Shown here in pieces: positions 18,055 to 26,852 of a DNA stretch of 64,000 nt. The stretch is from Lactococcus petauri (GTDB lineage Bacteria > Bacillota > Bacilli > Lactobacillales > Streptococcaceae), in contig NZ_MUIZ01000001.1 of assembly GCF_002154895.1 (NCBI RefSeq), forward strand, positions 372,001 to 436,000, written 5' to 3'. A program made the position numbers and the translations under genes. Every line of letters starts with the position of its first letter. Within the stretch, counting starts at the first letter, position 1. Below the pieces are notes generated by a model that searched no databases, was not told where the DNA came from, and saw only the letters and a list, made by a program, of their open reading frames with translations.

Positions 18055-18610
18055 AGTTTTTCGCTTCTAAATATTCTTCTTTCGTCAAGGTCCAATAGTC
18101 ACAAAGGACAGAACGTCCCTCTTTTGCCATATATGTATAGACTTGACCCGTTTTTCGCATGCCAATCTTTTCCATTACACGTCCTGACTTTGGATTTTCT
18201 GCATCATGTTCTGCTACAATAATTTTTACATCAAGTTGGTTAAAAGCTAAATCTCTAAGGGAAGCGGCAGCCTCTGGCATTAGTCCTCTCCCCCAAAAGT
18301 TACGATTAAGCACCCAACCAAATACAGCTTGATCTCCGTCGAGCCTTAAATCAATGGTTCCAATCATTTTTTCGCTCTGCTTATCCACGATTGCCCAGCA
18401 AAATAAGCGCTGTGGTATAAAATACTCCACAATACTTTCTTCGGTCATAGCTAAATCTTTATGTGCGGGAAATGAAACATAACGTACAACTTCTGGATCA
18501 CTTGCATATTCAAAAAGGTCTTCTTTGTCCGCAAGTTCTACTTTTCTAAAAATTAAACGTTCTGTTTCAAAATTTTGATGTTGTGCAAGTATTACTTGTT
18601 TATTGTTCAT
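18053..18610 (-). CDS. GNAT acetyltransferase, RimJ/RimL type
   Basis: A 185-residue N-acetyltransferase. TERLIFRKVELADKEDLFEYASDPEVVRYVSF at the start and WGRGLMPEAAASLRDLAF in the middle are the RimJ/RimL-like acetyl-CoA-binding signature. The substrate may be a protein N-terminus or a small amine; it cannot be read. Its start lies 11 bases inside the histidine kinase gene, so it is co-translated with the two-component system and may take part in the same stress response, which is inference from position. Confidence 0.88.
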   Translation of the reverse strand: MNNKQVILAQHQNFETERLIFRKVELADKEDLFEYASDPEVVRYVSFPAHKDLAMTEESIVEYFIPQRLFCWAIVDKQSEKMIGTIDLRLDGDQAVFGWVLNRNFWGRGLMPEAAASLRDLAFNQLDVKIIVAEHDAENPKSGRVMEKIGMRKTGQVYTYMAKEGRSVLCDYWTLTKEEYLEAKN

Positions 18611-19490
18611 TTTTTTTCACCTCAACGGTTGTTCCTTCGCCTAGCTCTGAGCTTATCTTAATACAAAAGTCAAGTCGATCCAAAATGAGTTTTGTTAAGT
18701 ACAAGCCTAAACCCGATGCTTTATAATAGCTGCGACCGTTATAGCCTGTGAAACCATGCTCAAATATGCGTGGCAAATCTTCGGGTAAAATCCCTATTCC
18801 TGTATCACTTAAAATAATTTTATTTTCTTCGATACTAATTGTTAAACTGCCTTCATTTGTATATTTTATAGCATTATTGAGCAACTGCTCTATTGCCAAG
18901 CTGAACCATTTGCGATCTGTAGTAATTTCCCAGTCACCTGAAATAGTGACGGATAAATTTTTCTGGATGAAAAAACTACTGTATTTTTTGAGCAGTTCTC
19001 GCAAAAGGGCAGCGACAGAAAACTTCTCAAAATGAAAATCTGTTGAAATATTGGCTATACGTTGGTATTCCAATAACATTTTTAAGTAATTATCCAAAGC
19101 GAAAGTTTGATTTTTTAATTCGATTGGATTAATTTCTGTTTGTGCCATTAAATCGATTGCGGCCAAAGGGATTTTCATTTGATGGGACCAGACTTTGATA
19201 ATATCTTCTGTTTCTTTAATGTGTTTTTCTTTTGCACGCAGGTTTTCTTCCAAATCCAAAAGCTCATGTTTCAAGTCACATAAGAGTGCTTCTCTATTCG
19301 CCCATCGAAAATATGAGGAAACCAAGTAAATCACAAATACAATCAAAGCAAGAATAGTTGCATTAATAAGGGATTCAATCGGAAGATGCCAGAGTAAAAA
19401 ATTGCTCACAAAGATAAAGAGCATCACCAGAAACACGCCGATTTGTGCAATTTTTGTCTGCAAAAACCGCTTTATTTTACTCCAAGGCAT
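18600..19490 (-). CDS. Intramembrane-sensing histidine kinase (BceS/YxdK type)
   Basis: A 296-residue kinase with two membrane segments (about 17-36 and 40-60) joined by an extracellular loop of only a few residues, the mark of kinases that sense through a partner ABC transporter. The phospho-acceptor is H103 in KVWSHQMKIPLAAID; the N box EQLLNNAIKY, G1 LSDTGIGI and the GLGLYL box follow. It overlaps the response-regulator gene by 14 bases. Partner: the BceAB-like transporter upstream. The closest functional models are BceRS-BceAB and YxdJK-YxdLM of Bacillus and the KinG-LlrG/Ysa system of L. lactis (from memory). Confidence 0.92.
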   Translation of the reverse strand: MPWSKIKRFLQTKIAQIGVFLVMLFIFVSNFLLWHLPIESLINATILALIVFVIYLVSSYFRWANREALLCDLKHELLDLEENLRAKEKHIKETEDIIKVWSHQMKIPLAAIDLMAQTEINPIELKNQTFALDNYLKMLLEYQRIANISTDFHFEKFSVAALLRELLKKYSSFFIQKNLSVTISGDWEITTDRKWFSLAIEQLLNNAIKYTNEGSLTISIEENKIILSDTGIGILPEDLPRIFEHGFTGYNGRSYYKASGLGLYLTKLILDRLDFCIKISSELGEGTTVEVKKNEQ

Positions 19491-20133
19491 AGCCTACACC
19501 TCGTTTCGTTACCAAATGTGCAAATCCAATTTCAGCTAGTTTTTTACGTAAACGTGTCATTTTTACATTTAAAGTATTACTGTCGATAAATTCATCTGTT
19601 TGCCACAGTTCTTGAAGAATAGCTTCTTTGCTTACAACAGCTCCGTTAGCTCTAAAAAGAACACTCAAGATCTTGTTTTCGGAAGGTGTGAGATCAATCT
19701 GACTTTCCCCTGATTTTACCATATTGTCTGATAAAATAAAGCCGGCAAATTCTAATTTCTCAGGACCAGAAAAGTTATAAGAACGACGAAGCAATGCCTT
19801 TATTTTGGCCTGCAAGATATCCAAGGAGAAAGGTTTTGTAACAAAATCATCAGCTCCTTGATTCATGGCTGTGACTTGGTTCATATCATCACTCATCGAC
19901 GAGATAAAAATAATCGGAATTTGTGAGACTTTGCGTAATTCTGTTGTCCAGTAAAAACCGTTATAAAAGGGTAAACCAATATCCATTAAGACTAAGTCCG
20001 GATCTGCTTCCAATATTTCCTGCTTGACTGCCCGAAAATTTAAAACAGAATAGACCTGAAAGTCACTTTTCAAGGCATTAGTCAACATTTTAACAATCGT
20101 TTTATCGTCTTCAACAATAAAAATTTTGGGCAT
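19477..20133 (-). CDS. OmpR-family response regulator (BceR/YxdJ type)
   Basis: With the ATG at 20133 the product has 218 residues. GGGAGG six bases upstream decides this start; the longer frame to 20265 would run through a promoter and a terminator. The receiver domain starts KIFIVEDDKTIV, with the phospho-acceptor D51 (LVLMDIGLPF) and K in FVTKPFSLD; the winged-helix domain ends LVTKRGVGYALE. It is cotranscribed with the kinase and acetyltransferase and should act on the upstream transporter promoter, where the dyad at 23673-23686 is a candidate site. Confidence 0.94.
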   Translation of the reverse strand: MPKIFIVEDDKTIVKMLTNALKSDFQVYSVLNFRAVKQEILEADPDLVLMDIGLPFYNGFYWTTELRKVSQIPIIFISSMSDDMNQVTAMNQGADDFVTKPFSLDILQAKIKALLRRSYNFSGPEKLEFAGFILSDNMVKSGESQIDLTPSENKILSVLFRANGAVVSKEAILQELWQTDEFIDSNTLNVKMTRLRKKLAEIGFAHLVTKRGVGYALE

Positions 20134-20202
20134 TTTTTCCTCCCGAACTTGCGGATCTGTTATCACTTGTTCTTTTTTCACTATCAATTTTTTCTTTCTC
20201 CT

Positions 20203-20210
20203 ATTATAAC
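20203..20210 (-). promoter_or_regulatory. Extended -10 promoter of the two-component unit
   Basis: Minus strand TGT-TATAAT (-10 at 20208-20203), right after the terminator of the transporter unit, followed by AGGAGAAAG. It separates regulator expression from transporter expression. Confidence 0.6.
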
Positions 20211-20213
20211 ATA

Positions 20214-20246
20214 TAAAAAAATCAGATGATTCCATCTGATTTTTAG
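20214..20246 (-). terminator. Terminator after the transporter unit
   Basis: Stem ATCAGATG/CATCTGAT with loop ATTC and A/T flanks, and a seven-T run on the minus strand. It overlaps the stop codon of the 72-residue membrane protein. Confidence 0.88.
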
Positions 20247-20461
20247 AAAAATGTTGTAAAGCCATAATAGCCTAAACCAACAATAATGAGAAGTGAAAGG
20301 ATATGCAAACTAAGCGTTAAAGACTGTAAAAGTTTGATATCCTTGCAGTTCTTAATCTTTCTTTGAACAAATTGAATGATGCCCCAAACATACCAGGCAC
20401 AGAAAGTAAGAACAGTAAGTGAGCCACCAAGGACCAGTAAGTAATAGGGTATTTTTTCCAT
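20243..20461 (-). CDS. Small membrane protein of the Bce-like module (72 residues)
   Basis: I do not recognise the family. The protein has two membrane segments (about 5-30 and 45-68) joined by a basic loop QRKIKNCKDIK. Its ATG follows the permease stop directly (TAA-ATG) with TGGAGAA upstream, so it is translated together with the transporter. A role as an accessory subunit of the transporter or its kinase is inference from position. It ends at a terminator, so it is the last gene of the transporter transcript. Confidence 0.78.
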   Translation of the reverse strand: MEKIPYYLLVLGGSLTVLTFCAWYVWGIIQFVQRKIKNCKDIKLLQSLTLSLHILSLLIIVGLGYYGFTTFF

Positions 20462-22435
20462 TTATTTTTTCTCCACAATATTGTAATACACAAGGCTTGT
20501 TCCTTTATAGATTAACCAATAAATAAAGGCTAAAGCAGCAATAGTTCCTAAGCTAATCCAAAGAATTAACTGGCTATCCATGATTCCAAAGATACCAATA
20601 AGCTTACTAATCATAATGTAAGCAAAGCTGAAATGTACAATCGTCATTGCGATTGGCAATAAGAAAATCATGCTTACTTGTGACTTGATGGTCTTAGACA
20701 CTTGCTCTTTTGATAAACCTACTTCTTGTAGAATCTTGAATGAACGTTTGTCTTGCACACCTTCTGACAACTGTTTGTAATAGATAATCAAGGCAGCACC
20801 TAAAATGAAGCTAATGCCAAGAACCAAACCGATAAAGACAAAGGCACCGATTCCAGTTCTAACTTCTTTCATCTCAGCTGAACGGAAGCTGAGCATATGG
20901 TCTCCATCATTATTACCTAACGCATTTGTTAATCTTTCTTGATCTTTTTCTGCAATATCAAAGTTAACTGTCACAGATGGACTCACTTGATAAGCTTGTT
21001 CACCATCATTATTTGCTTTATTATAAACCTCAAGAGCTTGATGTAATGCTGCATCATTTGGGAAGATAAGAAGCATTGGCGTTGTGATATTTATCATGAT
21101 AGGATATTTGTTTAAATCCTGTGTAGCCATGACGTCATTCACTTTATATTTTGTTCCAAACCAGTTAAAATCTGTAAGTTTTGGATAAGCACCAAAGTAA
21201 TCAACGATATTAACCTGATTGTCTGAAATATCAGAAACATTTTCATCCAAATTTTTCAACGTTTGCAAAGTTGTCATTGAAAATTGAATGGCGGTTTTTT
21301 GGTCGCCTGTTGGAGTAATATTTAAAGTATTTTCTCCTTCTTTTTGACCGTTACCCATCAAATAGTCCACACTTAAAGCTGTGGTGACATTTGATATTTT
21401 TACACCCGCTTGGTCTGCTTTTTCTTGTAAATCTTGGGCCAGCTGATTACCTGTTTTTTCTTGTGAATAAACAGTGTATTGTCCTTCTTTTGGAAAAGCA
21501 CGTTCAACAGTTTGGGTTGAGCCTAAGAAGATACCGATTGTAACTACTAAAGTTACTAAAGTCATCGACAAGAGAATGGTAATATTGGCCAAGCCAACCG
21601 CATTTGCTTTCATTCGGTAAAGCATTGAGCTGATCGTAATAAAGTTTTGCGGTTTATAGTAAGAATTACGTTTTTTACGCCATTTCAAATACCAAACGGT
21701 AAAACTGATATAGAAAAAGTAAGTTCCCAAAATAACTGCCAGAACTGCAAGGAAAAAAGTTGAGAGTGCTTTAACGGGATTATCAACATTTAGTGCTAAG
21801 CCATAGCCAACTAACAGTAAAATAATACCAATCAAGGCCATGAAAATGTTTGACTTAGGTTCTTTTTCACCTTTAGACGCTTCTCTTAACAGATCAAGAC
21901 TTGAAGATTTCCAAATGATAAATGTTCCAATAATAAGAAGCAAAGCAAAGAAGAGCAAGAATATTGCTGCTACTGTTAGAATAGAAGCGGGTGTAATCGC
22001 TAAGTTAAAGTTGCTTTCACCAATCATATTGATAAAAATCAGGAAAAGGAACTTAGAAAAAGCAATCCCAACGATTGTACCGATAATGACAGTCGCAATA
22101 TAACTCATTACGAGTTCAAAGAAAGAAACAAGGGCGATTTTCTTTTTCCCTAGTCCGAGAATGTCATAAAGCCCAAATTCTCGTGAGCGTTGCAACTGTA
22201 GGAAACGATAACTATAAATGAGAATAATCCCACCAAAGATAGCCAAAATCCACATCGCAAAGGACATCATTTGCCCAACTGCTGCGCCACCCTTCATTTT
22301 TTCAAGGGATGGAGATTGTGCAATTGCAGCAGTAACAAAAAGCAAGACAAACATTGTTACACTCGCTACGATGAAAGGCGCAAATGATTTCAACCCTTTT
22401 TTCAGATTTTGTGCTGCCAGTTTAAAACTAAGCAT
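20462..22435 (-). CDS. BceB-type ABC transporter permease (FtsX-like)
   Basis: A 657-residue permease with ten predicted membrane segments and a large extracellular domain of about 200 residues between segments 7 and 8 (from about 315 to 525), which in BceB-type proteins binds the antimicrobial peptide or its lipid II complex. FtsX-like segments such as RSREFGLYDILGLGKKKIALVSFFEL and SFKILQEVGLSKEQV are visible. It overlaps the ATPase gene by eight bases. Together they likely protect against cell-wall-active peptides and signal to the intramembrane kinase. Confidence 0.92.
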   Translation of the reverse strand: MLSFKLAAQNLKKGLKSFAPFIVASVTMFVLLFVTAAIAQSPSLEKMKGGAAVGQMMSFAMWILAIFGGIILIYSYRFLQLQRSREFGLYDILGLGKKKIALVSFFELVMSYIATVIIGTIVGIAFSKFLFLIFINMIGESNFNLAITPASILTVAAIFLLFFALLLIIGTFIIWKSSSLDLLREASKGEKEPKSNIFMALIGIILLLVGYGLALNVDNPVKALSTFFLAVLAVILGTYFFYISFTVWYLKWRKKRNSYYKPQNFITISSMLYRMKANAVGLANITILLSMTLVTLVVTIGIFLGSTQTVERAFPKEGQYTVYSQEKTGNQLAQDLQEKADQAGVKISNVTTALSVDYLMGNGQKEGENTLNITPTGDQKTAIQFSMTTLQTLKNLDENVSDISDNQVNIVDYFGAYPKLTDFNWFGTKYKVNDVMATQDLNKYPIMINITTPMLLIFPNDAALHQALEVYNKANNDGEQAYQVSPSVTVNFDIAEKDQERLTNALGNNDGDHMLSFRSAEMKEVRTGIGAFVFIGLVLGISFILGAALIIYYKQLSEGVQDKRSFKILQEVGLSKEQVSKTIKSQVSMIFLLPIAMTIVHFSFAYIMISKLIGIFGIMDSQLILWISLGTIAALAFIYWLIYKGTSLVYYNIVEKK

Positions 22436-23216
22436 TATCGGCTACCTCCGTTTCGCTTGGGTCAGCTGAAGCTCCCAAGAATGAAGTCATTGATAAGGTA
22501 ATTTCTTTTGCAAACTCTGTTGATGACTTATCGCCACGATAAAGTTGATGATAGAGCATTCCGTCTTTAATGAAGAGAACACGTTTTGCGTGACTTGCAG
22601 CTAAGCTTGAGTGAGTAACCATGATGATTGTTTGACCAGCATCATTGATATTTTCGAAAAGTTCAAGCAGACTCTCTGAGTTTTTATAGTCCAAAGCTGC
22701 TGTTGGCTCATCTGCCAAAACAAGATCCGGTTGAGAAATCAGAGCACGCGCAACAGCCACACGCTGCTTTTGCCCCCCTGATAATTCAAAAGGTTGCTTT
22801 TCTAAAAGTGTCTCGATATTCAACTTAGGTGCTAAGTTTTCTAGACGTGCTTTCATTTTCTTTACTGGCGCTTTAGAAAGTACCATAGGAAGATAAATAT
22901 TATCCCTTACTGATAAAGTATCCAAGAGGTTGAAATCTTGGAAGACAAATCCGAGATGTTCACGGCGGAATGCTGAGATATCCTTGTCTTTAATGGCTGT
23001 AATGTCACGTCCTGAAAGTAAAACTTGACCAGCTGTAGGTTTTTCCAAAGTTGATAAGATATTCAAGAGTGTTGTTTTACCTGAACCTGATTCACCCATA
23101 ATAGCAATGTATTCACCTTCTTCGACAGAAAAATCAATGTCAGCAAGAGCCGTTGTTTCTTCTTTTGAAAAGCGTGTTTTGAAAACTTTTTTGATATGTT
23201 TAACTTCTAATAGCAT
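22428..23216 (-). CDS. BceA-type ABC transporter ATPase
   Basis: A 262-residue ATP-binding subunit. Walker A is GESGSGKTT, the Q loop lies in VFQDFNLLDTLSVRDNIYLP, the signature is [15 protein letters not shown] and Walker B is LVLADEPTAALD. It groups with the MacB/LolD/BceA branch. A C-terminal extension of about 35 residues (SSTEFAKEITLSMTSFLG) is also usual in BceA. It follows the YxeA-like gene by 27 bases and overlaps the permease. Confidence 0.94.
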   Translation of the reverse strand: MLLEVKHIKKVFKTRFSKEETTALADIDFSVEEGEYIAIMGESGSGKTTLLNILSTLEKPTAGQVLLSGRDITAIKDKDISAFRREHLGFVFQDFNLLDTLSVRDNIYLPMVLSKAPVKKMKARLENLAPKLNIETLLEKQPFELSGGQKQRVAVARALISQPDLVLADEPTAALDYKNSESLLELFENINDAGQTIIMVTHSSLAASHAKRVLFIKDGMLYHQLYRGDKSSTEFAKEITLSMTSFLGASADPSETEVADNA

Positions 23217-23243
23217 TTTTTCTCCCTTGTCACCTTTAGATGA

Positions 23244-23594
23244 TTAATTTAATTTATCTTTTGCTTTACTTGGCAAGTCATTTTTTTGAACTTCTTCCCA
23301 GTTTGTTACACCTTTTGCTTTATTATCTGTCACTTTAAGATAAGCATCTTTACGTAAATTGTGTGTAGCTGTAAAGGAAATATCTTTTCCTTCGCCATTT
23401 TTATCATAAGAAGGTAGCTTGTACTCATAAGACACCATGCGTTCGCCTGAATCGCTTTTTCCAATTTTTTCCGAACCATTTTGTGTAATTTTTACGTAAC
23501 GTTCTGTACCCCCGTAGCTTGATTTGTACCAGCCATATCCTAGACCACCAATCACTACTGCTAGAGCAAGTAAGCCAAATAATACTTTTTTCAT
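23244..23594 (-). CDS. YxeA-family (DUF1093) small secreted or anchored protein
   Basis: A 116-residue protein with an N-terminal hydrophobic segment (MKKVLFGLLALAVVIGGLGY) that is a signal peptide or anchor, followed by a small extracytoplasmic domain containing RYVKITQNGSEK and VSYEYKLPSYDKNGEGKDISF. This matches the YxeA family, which in Bacillus is encoded with yxdJKLM. It is first in the transporter transcript and follows GGAAAGAGGC. The molecular role of YxeA is not established. Confidence 0.88.
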   Translation of the reverse strand: MKKVLFGLLALAVVIGGLGYGWYKSSYGGTERYVKITQNGSEKIGKSDSGERMVSYEYKLPSYDKNGEGKDISFTATHNLRKDAYLKVTDNKAKGVTNWEEVQKNDLPSKAKDKLN

Positions 23595-23654
23595 CTTGTT
23601 GCCTCTTTCCTACTAGGTTTTGTTTTTCTTAACCCTACACTTTTATTCTAACAA

Positions 23655-23686
23655 ATTATATTTTCTGCAAACTTACACTTTTGTAA
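23655..23686 (-). promoter_or_regulatory. Promoter and candidate regulator site of the Bce-like module
   Basis: Minus strand -10 TATAAT at 23660-23655. In place of a -35 box there is the perfect dyad TTACA-CTTT-TGTAA (23673-23686), ending 12 bases upstream of the -10. A dyad replacing the -35 is what an activator of the BceR kind would use; binding is inference. Confidence 0.55.
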
Positions 23687-23687
23687 T

Positions 23688-23722
23688 AAAAAAACTAGCC
23701 TTATTTTTGAGACTAGTTTTTA
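23688..23722 (-). terminator. Terminator after aroC
   Basis: Stem AAAACTAG(T)CT/AG(G)CTAGTTTT around a CAAAAATA loop; T run on the minus strand. Separates aroC from the Bce-like module. Confidence 0.85.
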
Positions 23723-23727
23723 TTTCA

Positions 23728-24897
23728 TCAGAAGTTTTTTAAGCGTTCCTTATAGTTTTGAAAAGCTTCTTGTAGCTCTCTAAAACTATCGCTTGAAAAC
23801 TTATCACAGATTTCTTGGGCTAGGACTGTAGCAACAACATTTTCCATTACTACTCCGGCCGCTGGAAGAGCGGTTGGATCAGAACGTTCAACGCTCGCTT
23901 TATAAGGTTCATGCGTTTCAGTATTGACAGACATGAGAGGCTTATATAGGGTCGGTATCGGTTTCATGACACCGCGAATAATAAGGTCCTCACCATTAGT
24001 CATGCCACCTTCAAAACCGCCAAGATTATTACTTTTTCGGCTATAGCCTGTTTGCTTTTCCCAAAGGATTTCATCCATAACTTGACTGCCTTGACGTCGC
24101 CCGGCCTCAAAACCAAGACCAAACTCCACACCCTTAAAGGCATTGATAGAAACGACAGCTGCTGCGATTTTTGCATCTAATTTACGATCAAAATGTACGT
24201 AAGATCCTAAACCAGCCGGAACATTTGTAGCACGTACCTCTACAATTCCACCGATGGTGTCGCCAGCTCTCTTTATTTTATCAATATATGAACGAATTTC
24301 CTCAGCTCTTGAAATATCCACAATAGACAAATCATTTGTACCAGCTTTGGCTTTGATTTCGCTGACAGTGAGTTCTGGAAGTTGAGCAACAACATCTTTG
24401 CCTCCAAAATTAACCACATGATAAGCCAGCTCCATATCAAGCTGTTTGAGCAAAGCCTTGGCAACTGCTCCCACAGCTACTCTCATCGTTGTTTCACGAG
24501 CAGAGGAGCGCTCAAGTGTATTTCGCAAATCCTCAAATTCATACTTCATCCCCCCTACCAAGTCAGCATGTCCTGGTCGAGGTTTTGTCAATTTACGTTG
24601 TCTCTTAACGGCATCATCAACTTCTTCTGAAGCCATAATTTCCGTCCAATGTGAGAAGTCACGATTGGTTACATTAAGAGTAAGTGGACTTCCCAAAGTT
24701 TTACCATGACGCAAACCACTGGTGATTTCGACCTGATCAGATTCTATCTTCATGCGACCACCTCGTCCGTATCCTCCTTGACGGCGTTTCAATTCAACAT
24801 TGATGTCAGAAGCTTGAAGTGGAAGTCCTGCTGGCAAACCTTCAATGATTGCTGTCAAACGTGGCCCATGTGATTCACCTGCTGTAAAAAAGCGCAT
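23728..24897 (-). CDS. aroC: Chorismate synthase
   Basis: Last common step of aromatic amino-acid synthesis: EPSP to chorismate, with reduced FMN as cofactor. The 389-residue protein starts [22 protein letters not shown] and has the family motifs [34 protein letters not shown] and [13 protein letters not shown]. It is the last gene of the aroE-aroB-ψ-YdcZ-UPF0637-aroC run, one base after its neighbour's stop, and ends at its own terminator. Confidence 0.97.
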   Translation of the reverse strand: MRFFTAGESHGPRLTAIIEGLPAGLPLQASDINVELKRRQGGYGRGGRMKIESDQVEITSGLRHGKTLGSPLTLNVTNRDFSHWTEIMASEEVDDAVKRQRKLTKPRPGHADLVGGMKYEFEDLRNTLERSSARETTMRVAVGAVAKALLKQLDMELAYHVVNFGGKDVVAQLPELTVSEIKAKAGTNDLSIVDISRAEEIRSYIDKIKRAGDTIGGIVEVRATNVPAGLGSYVHFDRKLDAKIAAAVVSINAFKGVEFGLGFEAGRRQGSQVMDEILWEKQTGYSRKSNNLGGFEGGMTNGEDLIIRGVMKPIPTLYKPLMSVNTETHEPYKASVERSDPTALPAAGVVMENVVATVLAQEICDKFSSDSFRELQEAFQNYKERLKNF

Positions 24898-24898
24898 C

Positions 24899-25489
24899 TT
24901 AATCCTCCATTATTTTTTGGTAAATTGGTAGTAAATCATCGATAGTTTCGAGCATTTCCTGTAATATCATATCATCTTGTTGACCATCAAAACGCTCAGC
25001 TTTCCAAACTCTACCCATCTCTAACTCTGATTTTTTTACATTTTTTAATCGGGTAACAAATTCTTCAAGATGGCTACTTCCATAAAAATCAGACTTGGTA
25101 TGATCTTTAGATAGAACAAAATCCTTGGGTAATGAGAGATCCGAACTCAACTTCTGAGCGTAATCTGCTTGTCCTTTAGGCTGATCAATAATTGAAAGGT
25201 AGATGAACACGTAATCTTGCCAAATCCCTAATTGGAAATGCGGCTCCATTTTATAACCACGCTTTTGTGTGCCAATAGCAGACCACGTGTTTTCAGGTGC
25301 ATTGCTTGTCCGCCGACGATGCTGTGCAATATGCAGGTAAAACTCCTGTTCAGGGAACGACTGCTTTATTCTTTCTTTTAGCTGTTCTCCTATTTCCATA
25401 AAAATCGGTTGAATTTCAGCACGCACTCCCTGCATACGCATTTCCAATCCTTCTATATCAAAGACTTCAAATGATTCTTTTTTAAACAT
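24899..25489 (-). CDS. UPF0637 (DUF1054, YktB-like) protein
   Basis: A 196-residue cytoplasmic protein of the YktB family. The start [29 protein letters not shown] and the middle stretch [23 protein letters not shown], followed by [11 protein letters not shown], are characteristic. Function unknown. It lies between the YdcZ-type transporter (six bases) and aroC (one base) in the same direction, so it belongs to that transcript; a role in aromatic metabolism does not follow. Confidence 0.85.
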   Translation of the reverse strand: MFKKESFEVFDIEGLEMRMQGVRAEIQPIFMEIGEQLKERIKQSFPEQEFYLHIAQHRRRTSNAPENTWSAIGTQKRGYKMEPHFQLGIWQDYVFIYLSIIDQPKGQADYAQKLSSDLSLPKDFVLSKDHTKSDFYGSSHLEEFVTRLKNVKKSELEMGRVWKAERFDGQQDDMILQEMLETIDDLLPIYQKIMED

Positions 25490-25495
25490 ATTTCC

Positions 25496-26422
25496 TCACA
25501 AAAATTTTATACAAATAATCCCTACCAACATTACTGCAACACCTGCGACTTGGATAAGACGTATCGGATAGCGATCTGAACGCCACCAACCAAACTGTTG
25601 CACCAACATTGAACCAATGATTTGTCCAAGTAATGCCATCATTATATTTAAGCCAGCCCCTATTTTTGGCACTGCTAAAACGGCGCCAAGAACAAAGAAG
25701 GCTCCCCAGATACCTCCCAATATATTCCATTTTTTTATCTTACCTAATTCAACTTTTGTAATTAAGCGACGTTCAATCACTAAAGTCACACAGACAATGG
25801 CAATCAGTCCAATGAAGAAAGACATAAATGAAGCTTGAAACGGCCGATGCAATAAGGTGCCCAAATGTCCATTAATAGCCTGTTGAACCGCAGTGAATGA
25901 ACCTGATATTATCGCCCAAAGGCGCCAAAGCATCAAATTGGGCTCGGCTTCAACTTGTCCTGCTTTTTCACGTAAGCTAGGTAAAACAACGGCAATGAAA
26001 AGTCCAAGTATAGTAACAATAATCCCCAATATACGAATAGGACTCATCGGAATTTGGACCGCGTAAAACCAACCAAAGCTGTCAATAACAACTCCAGTTA
26101 AAATTTGTCCCAAAATAGGCAAGATAACAGTCTGCACAGCACCTAGTCGTGGAAAAAGAAAGACATTCGATGTAACATATACTGGACCGAGTAATCCACC
26201 AATCCATATCCAAGCAGGATGAGACTGGACAAATTCAGTAGAGGGGAACAAATCACCGGTCAAAAGTAATGAGATTGTACCTAAGAAAACAACCCCAATA
26301 ATTTGAGAAATTGTTGATGCCCAAAAAGGCGAATTAACATTTTTGCGAAGATCGGCATTAATCGGGTTTTGGTTTGCTAGTAAAAAACCCGCAAAAAGTG
26401 CTATTCCAAGATAGACAAACAT
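25496..26422 (-). CDS. YdcZ-family (DUF606) transporter, tandem two-domain form
   Basis: A 308-residue membrane protein with about ten segments, made of two DUF606/YdcZ repeats: residues 1-145 (GFLLANQNPINADLR ... ILGIIVTILGLFIAV) and 160-308 (SFTAVQQAINGHLGTLLHRPFQASFMSFFIGL ... IQVAGVAVMLVGIICIKFL). It belongs to the drug/metabolite transporter superfamily; the substrate is unknown. Its ATG shares a base with the stop of the broken DUF1697 gene upstream (TAATG), so translation was coupled to a gene that is now decayed. Confidence 0.88.
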   Translation of the reverse strand: MFVYLGIALFAGFLLANQNPINADLRKNVNSPFWASTISQIIGVVFLGTISLLLTGDLFPSTEFVQSHPAWIWIGGLLGPVYVTSNVFLFPRLGAVQTVILPILGQILTGVVIDSFGWFYAVQIPMSPIRILGIIVTILGLFIAVVLPSLREKAGQVEAEPNLMLWRLWAIISGSFTAVQQAINGHLGTLLHRPFQASFMSFFIGLIAIVCVTLVIERRLITKVELGKIKKWNILGGIWGAFFVLGAVLAVPKIGAGLNIMMALLGQIIGSMLVQQFGWWRSDRYPIRLIQVAGVAVMLVGIICIKFL

Positions 26423-26852
26423 TATAATTTTTTAATTATTCTCTCCATTGTATTGATATTGCGACTTGTAAAAAGGTCTTTATAGACTGTTTTACCTAAG
26501 ACTTTACCAAAAGCTGTTGTTAAGATTGTGCCCCTTGATACCTTCCAATAAAAGGAATTCACTTGGACAAGCCCTTCTTCCCTACTTGTTTTCAGAGCAT
26601 TAAACTCGCTTTGAGCAAATTGAGAAAAGGTTTATTTTTAACAAGCTTTCTTATTTCTTGTTCGATTTTTATAAAACTTTGCACAGGTAAAAAGATAGAT
26701 CAGGCAAGGTTTCGCTGCTAAAAATGCTATTCCCTGTAGCTAAAACAGTGAAACATCTGTAAAACCAGCTGCTTCAAACTCTTTTTTAAGTCTGTCATTT
26801 TGAGTTTACTACCACCCACATTTATTCCACGAAGAAATGCCCAGTATCTCAT
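26422..26852 (-). pseudogene. Decayed DUF1697 gene
   Basis: Reading from the ATG at 26852 gives [23 protein letters not shown], the standard DUF1697 N-terminus. Frame is then lost at an A run (six A where seven are needed); the next frame gives KKEFEAAGFTDVS and stops. A third piece reads TVLATGNSIFSSETLPD, then stops. Further on, SFIKIEQEIRKLVKNKPF and finally SEFNALKTSREEGLVQVNSF to RNINTMERIIKKL complete the family's C-terminus. About 143 codons remain of the usual ~180, so part of the middle is also lost. The start overlaps the aroB stop (ATGA) and the stop overlaps the next ATG. Confidence 0.88.
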
